Below, piece after piece: positions 7,710 through 15,290 of a stretch of DNA of 64,000 nt. Below the pieces are notes generated by a model. The model did not search any database. It was not told the DNA's origin and was given only the letters and a program-made list of their open reading frames with translations. The position numbers were made by a program, and so were the translations under genes. Within the stretch, counting starts at the first letter, position 1. Every line of letters starts with the position of its first letter. The DNA lies in contig CP148074.1 in assembly GCA_037482215.1 (NCBI GenBank), positions 868,001-932,000 of the forward strand. Direction: 5' to 3'. This stretch comes from Pseudomonas mendocina. GTDB taxonomy: Bacteria > Pseudomonadota > Gammaproteobacteria > Pseudomonadales > Pseudomonadaceae.

Positions 7710-8696
7710 TCAGCGCAGCGGACCGTACTCAGCAGGTACCCAAGCGTAGGCTTTGCCTTCGGTGCGTACGTGGCCGATGCCCGGGAAGGGTAGGTGCGCT
7801 CCGGCAATCCACCAACCGTTTGCGGCAGCTTTTTTCAACATTTCTGTGCGGGTTTTGATGGCTTGGGTTGAGTCCACATCAAACTCCATGGACACTTCGG
7901 GGTGCTGCATCTGCACGGTGGCCGAGTGAACAATGTCCCCCCAGATCAACAAGCTCTGCCCGCCGGACTCTAGTAGGAAAGATGTATGACCTGGAGTGTG
8001 GCCGTGAGAAGGAATGACATGCACGCCGGGGAACAGCTCATCGCCCTCTTTAAATGTGTTGAATTTGTCGGAAGATTTATAGGGGGCTACTGATTCATGG
8101 GCCATTTTGAACAAGCCCTTACCAGCTTCGGGCGCAGCCAGTGCCACTTTCTCGTTTAACCAAAAACCAGCATCTTCTTGTGATGCCAGCACGGTCGCAT
8201 TGGGGAAGGCTGCTTTACCGTCAGCCGTAGCTATCCCACACAGGTGATCAGGGTGCATGTGAGTCAAGAGGATTGTGTCCACATCACCTGCTTTGTAACC
8301 GGCAGCTTCGATGTTTTGCACAATGTTGCCCAGCGTGGGGCCAAAGCATTTAGCGGCCCCTGCATCAATCAACACCAGTCTGTCTCCGGTTTGAATTAGG
8401 TAGGCGTTAACCGCTGTTTGGAAGCCAGGATCGGTATTCTGGTAGTTGCTCTTCAGCAGGGTTTCGATTCGCTTGCTATCCAGCCCTTTAAGTACTGAGG
8501 GGGCGAGTTCTACGTAACCGTCGTACAGGGCTGTGACGGTTGTTTCGCCAATGGCTTGGCGGAAGAAGCCTGGGGCTTGTGTGGTCTGCGCAGCGGGGGC
8601 CGCCTGTACAGATGAGATGCCTGCGGCAGTCATGGCGCCCAAAGCAACCGCCATAAACAGGTGACGTAAAGGTTTGTGGATCAGTGAGGCATGCAT
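7710..8696 (-). CDS. Exported metallo-beta-lactamase-fold hydrolase
   Basis: A 328-residue protein beginning with a Sec signal ending near SVQAAPA. The MBL metal-binding motif THMHPDHLCG (HxHxDH) is present, with the downstream HGHTPGHTSF histidine and the LLIWGDIVHS aspartate, so both metal sites appear complete. Relatives include lactonases and other ester or amide hydrolases, but sequence alone does not fix the substrate and I do not call it a beta-lactamase or quorum quencher. It is separated from the upstream roadblock operon by about 175 bases that contain a nine-G tract, so it probably has its own promoter. Confidence 0.8.
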   Translation of the reverse strand: MHASLIHKPLRHLFMAVALGAMTAAGISSVQAAPAAQTTQAPGFFRQAIGETTVTALYDGYVELAPSVLKGLDSKRIETLLKSNYQNTDPGFQTAVNAYLIQTGDRLVLIDAGAAKCFGPTLGNIVQNIEAAGYKAGDVDTILLTHMHPDHLCGIATADGKAAFPNATVLASQEDAGFWLNEKVALAAPEAGKGLFKMAHESVAPYKSSDKFNTFKEGDELFPGVHVIPSHGHTPGHTSFLLESGGQSLLIWGDIVHSATVQMQHPEVSMEFDVDSTQAIKTRTEMLKKAAANGWWIAGAHLPFPGIGHVRTEGKAYAWVPAEYGPLR

Positions 8697-8805
8697 TGAA
8701 AACTCCTGAGAGACAGTTAGCTGCTTAGGTGTGATCAGCAGATTTACTGTCCGTAGCGAGTGGCGTCAACGCATCGGAGGAAATTATCTGTAGCTATATA
8801 AGAAC

Positions 8806-8814
8806 GGGGGGGGG
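8806..8814. repeat. Nine-G homopolymer upstream of the MBL-fold gene
   Basis: A run of nine G (nine C on the coding strand of the MBL gene) lies about 110 bases upstream of its start, next to a TATATA-like stretch at 8796-8800. Long G runs can vary in length by slippage; whether this one affects transcription is unknown. Confidence 0.5.
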
Positions 8815-8871
8815 CAGTGGCTGCAAGATGATGGGCCGGTCACGTCCATGTGGCCGGTTACTTGACTGAAG

Positions 8872-9231
8872 TTAGAGAGCTAATGCGCCTTCTACTTCCT
8901 GGATTTTGCGGCGGGCCAAGGCCAGGTTGGCTTTGTTCTTGTCCAGTACGTAGTAGATAAACACGCCTTCAGATGAGGCAAGCGGACGAATGATGTGGTA
9001 CTGCTTGCCTAGGGTAATGAGCATGTCCTCGATTACATCATTGAGGTTGAGGGACTTCATGGTCTTGATCTTGGCGCGCACCACCTCGGTATTACCTGCT
9101 GCTGCCAGCTCCATGTCCACGCCTGATCCTGCTTCCCCCAATAACATGCCACTGTTGGCGTCCACCACGGCTGATGCCAGTGCACCGTCGAGTTGCAGAA
9201 GTGCGTTAAGGGATTCTTGGATAGTTGCCAT
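8872..9231 (-). CDS. Roadblock/LC7-like domain protein (second copy)
   Basis: A 119-residue protein with a roadblock/LC7-like pattern: a helix (IQESLNALLQLDGALA), a strand pair (SAVVDANSGMLLGEAG), a central helix (AAAGNTEVVRAKIKTMKSL) and terminal strands (YHIIRPLASSEGVFIYYVLD). Such domains dimerise and bind small GTPases of the MglA/Ras type as scaffold or activator. It is the last gene of a four-gene minus-strand operon with another roadblock protein, a GTPase and a winged-helix protein. It is separated from its upstream partner by about 60 bases. The fold call is from pattern, not from a profile search. Confidence 0.75.
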   Translation of the reverse strand: MATIQESLNALLQLDGALASAVVDANSGMLLGEAGSGVDMELAAAGNTEVVRAKIKTMKSLNLNDVIEDMLITLGKQYHIIRPLASSEGVFIYYVLDKNKANLALARRKIQEVEGALAL

Positions 9232-9294
9232 TGTTATTCTCCATTGCGTGTTAACAGGTTATGCATACCGGGCTACACGACGGCCCGGGATGAT

Positions 9295-9705
9295 TCAGCT
9301 TGCCTTTGACACGCGTGCAACCGCGCGTTTGGCGAGATAAAGGACTTGCCCGAGTACTTCGTTGCGGGCAGCTACCAGGTTCAGGATCATCGGGTATTGG
9401 GGGTGGGGGATATCGATGATCACGACATAACCCTCATCCGCTTCAACCACGACGTTTTGGTATTGGCCGATTTCGCTTTCAACACCCACCATTGACCCGA
9501 GGGCGGAGATAGAGCAGGCCATGGCGGCAAGTTTGGAAACGTCCACGCCTGCTTTGGCGCGGGCGGCGACTTCAAAACCATCGGAAGTGGCGATAACGCC
9601 AGCGCTCAGTCCAGAGAGTGCTTGCATCAGTTCGTCGAGTTCCGTCTCGGCCAGTTTTTGCAGGCGATGGAACAGTTCGGGGTGTGCAGCGCTGAGTTGA
9701 GTCAT
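9295..9705 (-). CDS. Roadblock/LC7 domain protein
   Basis: A 136-residue roadblock/LC7 protein. The core runs ELDELMQALSGLSAGVIATSDGFEVAARA, a helix-strand-strand start typical of MglB-like proteins, followed by KLAAMACSISALGSMVG (central helix) and VVVEADEGYVVIIDIP (paired strands). Its ATG overlaps the stop of the GTPase gene upstream (ATGA), so the two are translationally coupled. This coupling, and the GTPase next door, suggests it is that GTPase's direct partner, as MglB is for MglA or CvnB for CvnD. The partner role is inference. Confidence 0.85.
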   Translation of the reverse strand: MTQLSAAHPELFHRLQKLAETELDELMQALSGLSAGVIATSDGFEVAARAKAGVDVSKLAAMACSISALGSMVGVESEIGQYQNVVVEADEGYVVIIDIPHPQYPMILNLVAARNEVLGQVLYLAKRAVARVSKAS

Positions 9706-10238
9706 GCCTGGGGTACCTGATGTTCGAGTTGTAAGAGGAGGAGATCGAGCAGGGCCAGTACCTGTGTTTTGTCGCGCACGTCAGCGCTCAGAACAGGGCA
9801 GATCACGCCGTGTTCGGCAAGGCACTTGGCGTAGCCATCCAGCTCACTGTGGGCGTCTGCGGCAATCCGTCCAACCGCTACGACACAGCCAGTCCGGGCG
9901 ATCAGCTCAGCGAAGTTGGTGAGGTAAATGGACAGGTCGGCGACAGGATCTGGGCGGCTGTGATCAAGCAAGATGATCAGGCCCAAAGCGCCCTTGGCGA
10001 GGATTTGCCACATAAATGAAAAACGCTGCTGCCCCGGCGTTCCGTACAACCGCAGTTGTTCTCCGCCGGGCAAGGTCAGCTCACCGTAGTCGAGGCCGAC
10101 GGTGGTTTTTTCCTTGAGCAGGCTGGGGTCGTTATTTTGTACGTCAGTAATGACAGGGGGAATTTCACTGATCGCGGAAATTGCTGTGGTCTTCCCTGCA
10201 CCCATCGTCCCTGTAAAGAGGATCTTATATTCAGTCAT
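9702..10238 (-). CDS. MglA/CvnD-like small GTPase with degenerate G4 motif
   Basis: A 178-residue P-loop NTPase. The Walker A/G1 is GTMGAGKT at residues 10-17. Switch I contains TTVGLDYGE (45-53), and G3 is GTPGQQRF (66-73) rather than the DxxGQ of Ras. A G5-like SAD is at 151-153. The G4 region, normally NKxD or TKxD, reads VAVGRIAAD (120-128), so the guanine-specificity residue is missing. It may have relaxed nucleotide preference, or may bind tightly without normal cycling. It sits between a winged-helix gene and a roadblock gene and overlaps the latter by four bases. Family members act as polarity or signalling switches; the process here is unknown. Confidence 0.85.
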   Translation of the reverse strand: MTEYKILFTGTMGAGKTTAISAISEIPPVITDVQNNDPSLLKEKTTVGLDYGELTLPGGEQLRLYGTPGQQRFSFMWQILAKGALGLIILLDHSRPDPVADLSIYLTNFAELIARTGCVVAVGRIAADAHSELDGYAKCLAEHGVICPVLSADVRDKTQVLALLDLLLLQLEHQVPQA

Positions 10239-10255
10239 TACTCGTTCGCCTGACG

Positions 10256-10879
10256 TTAGGAAAGGCCCAGGTGCGCCCGCAGGCGGGCAAAAAAACCTTG
10301 GGGAGCGCTTTCGCTTTTGGGTTTATCGGGTTGGCTTTCTTCCAGCAGCAGGCCCGCACTGTTAAGGCGTTGGAGAAAGTGATGGCACTGCGTCGTAGAA
10401 AGCCCGCTGCGTTCGCTAAGTTCTGCACAGCTGAGGGCCCTAGCCCCCAATAGTGTTGCCAAACGCAGGTGGGCCGGGTTGTGGCCGAGTACGTCGTGTG
10501 GGGGCCAGCGAGTGAGCTTGTAGGCTGGCTGCGCAGCTACGTTTGTGTCTGCCTGGGGCTGGTTGAGCAGCTTGGCTACTTGCTCTAGGCGTTCGAATAC
10601 TTCGTTGGCGCGCAAGGGCCAGTGCACCGACAGGCCTTGGTTATCTGTCTGTTGGTAGGCAATCCGCAGAATGGCTCGGGCAGGGCGCTGGGCTGGCTTA
10701 TTGTCGTGACCATCCACACCCAGGACTAGCAGGTCTGCCTCGCCCTCTTCGACATGTTGCCAATGGTGGTGAGTACGACCTGCCAGCAGACCGACAATGG
10801 ACTTGAACACCACCTCGTCACGCAAGTTGAGGTGCGCGAAAGCGTAGGTGTAGTTATCCCTGTTATTCAAAGGCGGCAT
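10256..10879 (-). CDS. Unrecognised protein with C-terminal winged helix, first gene of the GTPase operon
   Basis: A 207-residue protein. Residues 1-105 look like an alpha/beta domain (ADLLVLGVDG, ARAILRIAYQ) that I cannot assign. Residues about 130-182 form a winged-helix-like unit (LRLATLLGARALSCAELSERS, then LQRLNSAGLLLEE) with a KLTRWPPHDVLG linker ahead of it. A basic tail follows. In Streptomyces conservons the corresponding gene (CvnC, DUF742) also carries a winged helix, so this may be a functional counterpart, though I see no direct similarity. GGAGGACAACC lies before the ATG. It leads the four-gene operon ending at 8872. Confidence 0.75.
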   Translation of the reverse strand: MPPLNNRDNYTYAFAHLNLRDEVVFKSIVGLLAGRTHHHWQHVEEGEADLLVLGVDGHDNKPAQRPARAILRIAYQQTDNQGLSVHWPLRANEVFERLEQVAKLLNQPQADTNVAAQPAYKLTRWPPHDVLGHNPAHLRLATLLGARALSCAELSERSGLSTTQCHHFLQRLNSAGLLLEESQPDKPKSESAPQGFFARLRAHLGLS

Positions 10880-11275
10880 TGGTTGTCCTCCGTGCCTGTT
10901 GCTTCAAGGCCGGTTTGCCAATGCCAAGTCAGAGCCCAGTTCATCCTGTATACCCCTGCTCAAAGGGAGGCCACCTGGGTTCTGACGGCAGAAGAGCTGA
11001 GCTGTCTCAGCTTTATCCAGGCAACCCCGCTGTCATAGCCTTTGAGGCTTTAGATCGGTGGCTTTGCGTCCCTGGTTTTCACGCAGGTTTGCTTTTGTCT
11101 GAAAGGAGACTAGTTGGTCGTGGGAGACCAGCAAACACACTTTGGTGGACTGTCGGTGAGTGGTGTGACTATCGTCCCATTTTTGCGAAATTCAGCTGCA
11201 GAGCCAGAAGTTTGTGCTATAGCGCTGAGGAAGTAACTGAGAGGCTCGGCTCGCAGTGGGGTATGAGGCGCATCT
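10880..11275. other. Intergenic region upstream of the roadblock/GTPase operon
   Basis: Nearly 400 bases without a supported gene. It must hold the promoter of the four-gene operon and the 3' region of the AEC permease gene. One inverted repeat (AGCTGAG / CTCAGCT at about 10993-11010) is visible, with no clear T tract. A plus-strand open frame through it has no gene-like features. Confidence 0.5.
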
Positions 11276-12205
11276 TTAGTGACCCATCCAGAACAGGATG
11301 AGTGTCAGGCTGGCGATGGACAAAACCGTGGACAGGAGTATGGCGCGGGAGACTACGCCGGCTTCGCGATCATAATGTTCTGCCAGCATGAACGGGCCGG
11401 TCCCGGTGGGCAGGGCGCTGAGTAAAACCGCAGCCTGCGCCCATACCAACGGCAAGTGAAAAACCTCAAAGGCCAAGTACCAGGTGAGTAATGGCTGGCC
11501 AATCAGCTTGATGACCACCAGCGGCCATGCGCCATGGGTGTTGCCCTGTTGTTTTTGAGCAAGGAACAGGCCGAGAGAGATCAACGCGCAGGGCGTTGTG
11601 GCGGTGGCCAGCATATCCAGCAGATGCATCACAGGCTCCGCCAGCCCTAGCCCAGTAGCGGCCCAGCAGCCGCCTGCGATGGGGGATACCACCAGTGGGT
11701 TTTTGGCCAATGCCTTGGTCACTGCCAGTGTGGCTCTGCCGATGTTTTTCTCATCCTGTAAACCCACCTCAATACACACCACTGAGAGGGAAAACAGCAG
11801 ACAGACCACGATCAGCGATGCGATCAGCGCAGGTTCAAGTCCGTCCTGACCGAACACCAACAGGCACAAGGGGATGCCGATGTAACCCGTATTGGCGTAG
11901 GAGGCACTAAGACCATCGAGGCTGGCTACCACCAAAGTGTGGCGGCGTGTTAGGCGCCAAATCAGCGTGGCGAAAAAAATCAGCAGGCAACTGGCTGTTA
12001 CGCTGATAACAAATCCCGGTTGCCAGATTTCAGCCCAGGTTGAGGTGGCTGTGACTTTGAATAGCAGTGCTGGCAAACACAGCCAGGCCACCATGCGGTT
12101 CAGTTCAGAAGCGGCGCGCTCGCCCAGTCGGTTGGTTTTGCGGCAGATATAGCCCAGCAGAATGAGGGCGAAAATCGGCAACACGACAGCAAAAACGGTA
12201 TGCAT
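11276..12205 (-). CDS. AEC-family permease
   Basis: A 309-residue protein with about ten hydrophobic segments. The opening FAVVLPIFALILLGYICRK and the NRMVAWLCLPALLF segment are typical of the auxin efflux carrier (AEC) family, which includes malonate and other organic-acid permeases (MdcF-like). The mid-protein SYANTGYIGIPLCLLVFG matches the conserved N-G-IP motif. It is a single gene on the minus strand, divergent from proA. The substrate is not inferable. A second AEC gene lies at 45327-46268. Confidence 0.82.
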   Translation of the reverse strand: MHTVFAVVLPIFALILLGYICRKTNRLGERAASELNRMVAWLCLPALLFKVTATSTWAEIWQPGFVISVTASCLLIFFATLIWRLTRRHTLVVASLDGLSASYANTGYIGIPLCLLVFGQDGLEPALIASLIVVCLLFSLSVVCIEVGLQDEKNIGRATLAVTKALAKNPLVVSPIAGGCWAATGLGLAEPVMHLLDMLATATTPCALISLGLFLAQKQQGNTHGAWPLVVIKLIGQPLLTWYLAFEVFHLPLVWAQAAVLLSALPTGTGPFMLAEHYDREAGVVSRAILLSTVLSIASLTLILFWMGH

Positions 12206-12470
12206 CAGCGGCTCTGGAGCAAGGGGATGGCAGAGCTTAGAGCTGCACCGGGCATCAGTCCAACAGTTGTTAGTGTGTCGTGATAGGCGGGTTGCAATGT
12301 TGTAAGGCAGCAGGACAGTGTTGGCTTGATGTGAGTTTTGGGTGCTCGTGCTGGTGTTGCCGAGTGCTGATATGAATGGGGGTCATACCACCTGCCGCGC
12401 AGTGCTGGGCTTGGAAGCCCGTGACCGGTATACTCAACCACTTTTTTCAATTCCCAGATCTGCCGAAAAC

Positions 12471-13736
12471 ATGACAGAGTCAGTGCTCGACTATATGACC
12501 CGCCTGGGCCAGGCGGCCCGCAGTGCCTCCCGTGTGCTGGCGCGTGCCAGTACCGCCCAGAAAAACCGCGCGCTTCAGGCTGCTGCGGCTGCATTGGATG
12601 CTGCCCGTAGTGAACTGGTGCAAGCTAATGAGCTGGATCTAGCGGCCGCCCGTGCTAATGGCTTGGAGCCTGCTATGGTGGATCGTCTGGCGCTGACTCC
12701 AGCTGTCATCGATTCCATGATCGAAGGCCTGCGCCAAGTGGCGACCTTGCCCGATCCGATTGGTGAAATCCGCGATATGCGCTACCTGCCCTCCGGCATT
12801 CAGGTTGGCAAAATGCGCGTGCCACTGGGGGTAATCGGCATCATTTATGAGTCCCGCCCTAATGTCACCATTGATGCGGCAAGTCTGTGTCTGAAATCAG
12901 GTAACGCCACTATCCTGCGTGGCGGCTCAGAGGCCATCCACTCTAATCAGGCGATTGCCCGCTGCATTCAGCAGGGCCTGTCTGAAGCGGGTCTGCCTGC
13001 GGCTGCCGTTCAGGTGGTGGAAACCACTGATCGCGCCGCAGTAGGCGCGCTGATCAGCATGCCGGAGTTTGTTGACGTCATCGTTCCCCGTGGCGGTAAA
13101 GGCCTGATCGAGCGTATCAGCCGCGAAGCCAAAGTGCCGGTGATCAAGCATTTGGACGGTGTCTGCCACGTCTATATCGATGTGGCTGCTGATCTGGATA
13201 AAGCAATTCGCGTGGCCGACAACGCCAAAACCCAGCGCTACTCACCTTGCAACGCCATGGAAACCCTCCTGGTGCACCGTGATGTCGCCAAGGCAGCATT
13301 GTTACCTCTGGCAGCGATTTACCGCGAAAAGGGTGTGGAACTGCGTGGTGATGTAGCGACCCGCGAGCTTCTGGGGGCTGATGTACTGGAGGCCACCGAA
13401 GAAGACTGGGCCGCCGAGTACAACGCCCCAATCCTGTCGATTCGCATTGTTGAGTCGCTGGATGAGGCGATTGAGCACATCAACCGTTATGGTTCCAAGC
13501 ACACGGACGCGATCATCACCGAGAACTTCTCGGATGCTCGGCGTTTCCTCACTGAAGTGGACTCCTCGTCAGTGATGGTCAACGCATCTACCCGTTTTGC
13601 TGATGGTTTTGAATATGGCCTGGGCGCTGAGATCGGTATTTCCACCGATAAGCTGCACGCCCGTGGCCCGGTTGGCCTGGAAGGGCTGACCAGTGAGAAG
13701 TACGTTGTGTTTGGCGACGGACATATCCGTACCTGA
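12471..13736 (+). CDS. proA: Gamma-glutamyl phosphate reductase
   Basis: A 421-residue NADPH-dependent enzyme reducing gamma-glutamyl phosphate to glutamate semialdehyde, the second step of proline synthesis. It carries the aldehyde-dehydrogenase-like fold with the active Cys260 in [14 protein letters not shown], the [18 protein letters not shown] cofactor-binding segment and [10 protein letters not shown] place the start at the ATG at 12471 ([13 protein letters not shown]), which gives the usual family length; the frame is open further upstream. Its stop overlaps the nadD start (ATGA), linking proline and NAD synthesis genes in the operon proA-nadD-rsfS-rlmH-mrdA-rodA typical of Pseudomonas. 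Confidence 0.97.
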   Translation: MTESVLDYMTRLGQAARSASRVLARASTAQKNRALQAAAAALDAARSELVQANELDLAAARANGLEPAMVDRLALTPAVIDSMIEGLRQVATLPDPIGEIRDMRYLPSGIQVGKMRVPLGVIGIIYESRPNVTIDAASLCLKSGNATILRGGSEAIHSNQAIARCIQQGLSEAGLPAAAVQVVETTDRAAVGALISMPEFVDVIVPRGGKGLIERISREAKVPVIKHLDGVCHVYIDVAADLDKAIRVADNAKTQRYSPCNAMETLLVHRDVAKAALLPLAAIYREKGVELRGDVATRELLGADVLEATEEDWAAEYNAPILSIRIVESLDEAIEHINRYGSKHTDAIITENFSDARRFLTEVDSSSVMVNASTRFADGFEYGLGAEIGISTDKLHARGPVGLEGLTSEKYVVFGDGHIRT

Positions 13737-14395
13737 TGAGCACAACAAGCCAATCCCGGCGCATCGGGCTGCTCGGTGGCACATTTGATCCTGTGCACAT
13801 CGGGCATTTGCGTAGCGCCGTTGAAGTGGCGGAGGCGCTGGAGCTGGACGAGTTACGTCTGATTCCCAGTGCACGTCCACCGCACCGAGCGACACCACAG
13901 GTCAGCGCTCAGCAGCGTCTGGACATGGTTGAGCTGGCGGTGGCGAACAGCCCCGTACTGAGGGTGGATGACCGCGAGTTGCTGCGCGAGAGACCGTCCT
14001 ACACGATCGATACCCTGGAGTCTGTTCGGGGTGAGTTGGCCGCAGAAGATCAGTTGTTTCTGCTGTTGGGCTGGGATGCCTTTTGTGGCTTGCCCAGTTG
14101 GCATCGTTGGGAAGAGTTGCTGCAGCACTGCCATATTTTGGTGTTGCAGCGGCCTGATGCTGATACCGATGCCCCTGAGGCGCTGCGCGATTTACTGGCA
14201 GCGCGCAGTGTTGGTGATCCGCAGGCTCTGAGTGGGCCAGGCGGGCAAATTGCATTTATCTGGCAAACGCCGCTTGCGGTGTCGGCGACCCAGATACGCA
14301 CCTTGTTAGCTGAAGGGAAGTCTGCGCGCTTCCTCGTGCCAGACACGGTTCTGGCCTATATCAATAACCACGGTCTGTACCGTGGCATGAAATGA
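13736..14395 (+). CDS. nadD: Nicotinate-nucleotide adenylyltransferase
   Basis: A 219-residue enzyme that joins ATP and nicotinate mononucleotide to make deamido-NAD. The nucleotidyltransferase HxGH signature is in [17 protein letters not shown] at the N-terminus, and the second motif [20 protein letters not shown] is near the C-terminus. [17 protein letters not shown] is also family-typical. The start overlaps the proA stop by one codon phase (ATGA). Downstream rsfS follows after about 20 bases. Confidence 0.97.
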   Translation: MSTTSQSRRIGLLGGTFDPVHIGHLRSAVEVAEALELDELRLIPSARPPHRATPQVSAQQRLDMVELAVANSPVLRVDDRELLRERPSYTIDTLESVRGELAAEDQLFLLLGWDAFCGLPSWHRWEELLQHCHILVLQRPDADTDAPEALRDLLAARSVGDPQALSGPGGQIAFIWQTPLAVSATQIRTLLAEGKSARFLVPDTVLAYINNHGLYRGMK

Positions 14396-14417
14396 ACATG
14401 AGGCAATTGAGTTAATT

Positions 14418-14795
14418 ATGACAAAGGCAACTGTAGCGGGCGAAGCGCTGGTCAAGCTGGCCATCGACGCTCTGGAAGACATTAAGGCCCAGGACATCAC
14501 TACCATTGATGTGCGCGGCAAAACCAGCATCACTGACTTTATGGTGATCGCCAGCGGTACTTCCAGCCGCCACGTAAAGTCGTTGGTCGACAACGTGCTG
14601 GAAAAGGTCAAAGAGCAGGGCGTGCGTCCCCTGGGCAGTGAAGGCCTGGATACCGGTGAGTGGGCGCTGTTGGATCTGGGTGAGGTGGTCGTCCATGTGA
14701 TGCTGCCGACCGCTCGCCAGTTCTACGACCTTGAGCGCCTGTGGCAGGGTGCTGAACAGAGCCGCGCCCAGTCGGCGGGTGAAGGCGAGCAATAA
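14418..14795 (+). CDS. rsfS: Ribosomal silencing factor RsfS
   Basis: A 125-residue RsfS/YbeB (Iojap-family) protein. It binds uL14 on the large subunit and blocks subunit joining in stationary phase or starvation. Family stretches include [34 protein letters not shown] and [16 protein letters not shown]. It is located between nadD and rlmH, the standard arrangement in gammaproteobacteria. A C-terminal extension of about 15 polar residues is normal for Pseudomonas. Confidence 0.97.
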   Translation: MTKATVAGEALVKLAIDALEDIKAQDITTIDVRGKTSITDFMVIASGTSSRHVKSLVDNVLEKVKEQGVRPLGSEGLDTGEWALLDLGEVVVHVMLPTARQFYDLERLWQGAEQSRAQSAGEGEQ

Positions 14796-14810
14796 GAAGG
14801 AAACGCCTCC

Positions 14811-15278
14811 GTGCGGATCAAACTGATTGCTGTTGGCTCACGCATGCCGCGCTGGGTCGAGGAAGGTTGGCAGGAGTACGCCAAGCGCATGCCTGCCGAA
14901 CTTGCACTCGAGCTGGTTGAAATCCCCCTGACCACCCGTGGCAAGAATGCGGATGTAACCCGCATGATTCGCCAGGAAGGCGAAGCCATGCTGAGTAAGG
15001 TCGGGGCGGGGGAACGCATCGTCACCTTAGAAGTCCAAGGGCGACCATGGAGCACCGAGCAACTGGCGGTGGAACTGGACAAGTGGCGCCTGGATGCGCG
15101 AACTGTCAACCTGATGGTAGGCGGCCCGGAAGGGCTGGCGCCTGAAGTACAGGCACGCAGTGAACAGCGTTGGTCGCTGTCTCCGCTGACTCTGCCGCAC
15201 CCGTTGGTGCGGATTTTGATAGGCGAGCAGATTTACCGGGCCTGGACGGTGTTGTCCGGTCATCCATACCACAAGTAA
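14811..15278 (+). CDS. rlmH: 23S rRNA pseudouridine-1915 N3-methyltransferase
   Basis: A 155-residue SPOUT methyltransferase that methylates pseudouridine 1915 of 23S rRNA, using assembled 70S ribosomes. The knot motif [13 protein letters not shown] and the C-terminal [21 protein letters not shown] then HPYHK are diagnostic. The start is GTG at 14811 preceded by GAAGG at a suitable distance. It follows rsfS by 15 bases and precedes mrdA, so a ribosome-maturation pair is embedded in a cell-wall operon, as in other Pseudomonas. Confidence 0.97.
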   Translation: MRIKLIAVGSRMPRWVEEGWQEYAKRMPAELALELVEIPLTTRGKNADVTRMIRQEGEAMLSKVGAGERIVTLEVQGRPWSTEQLAVELDKWRLDARTVNLMVGGPEGLAPEVQARSEQRWSLSPLTLPHPLVRILIGEQIYRAWTVLSGHPYHK

Positions 15279-15290
15279 TCAGCCCAACCG

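Noticed and set aside
7710..8696. Beta-lactamase or AHL lactonase call for the MBL-fold protein
   Set aside because: Only the general metal-binding motifs are seen; nothing points to a particular substrate.
10879..11301. 140-codon plus-strand open frame across the gap before the AEC gene
   Set aside because: No ribosome-binding site, composition not gene-like, and it runs into the AEC gene in antisense.
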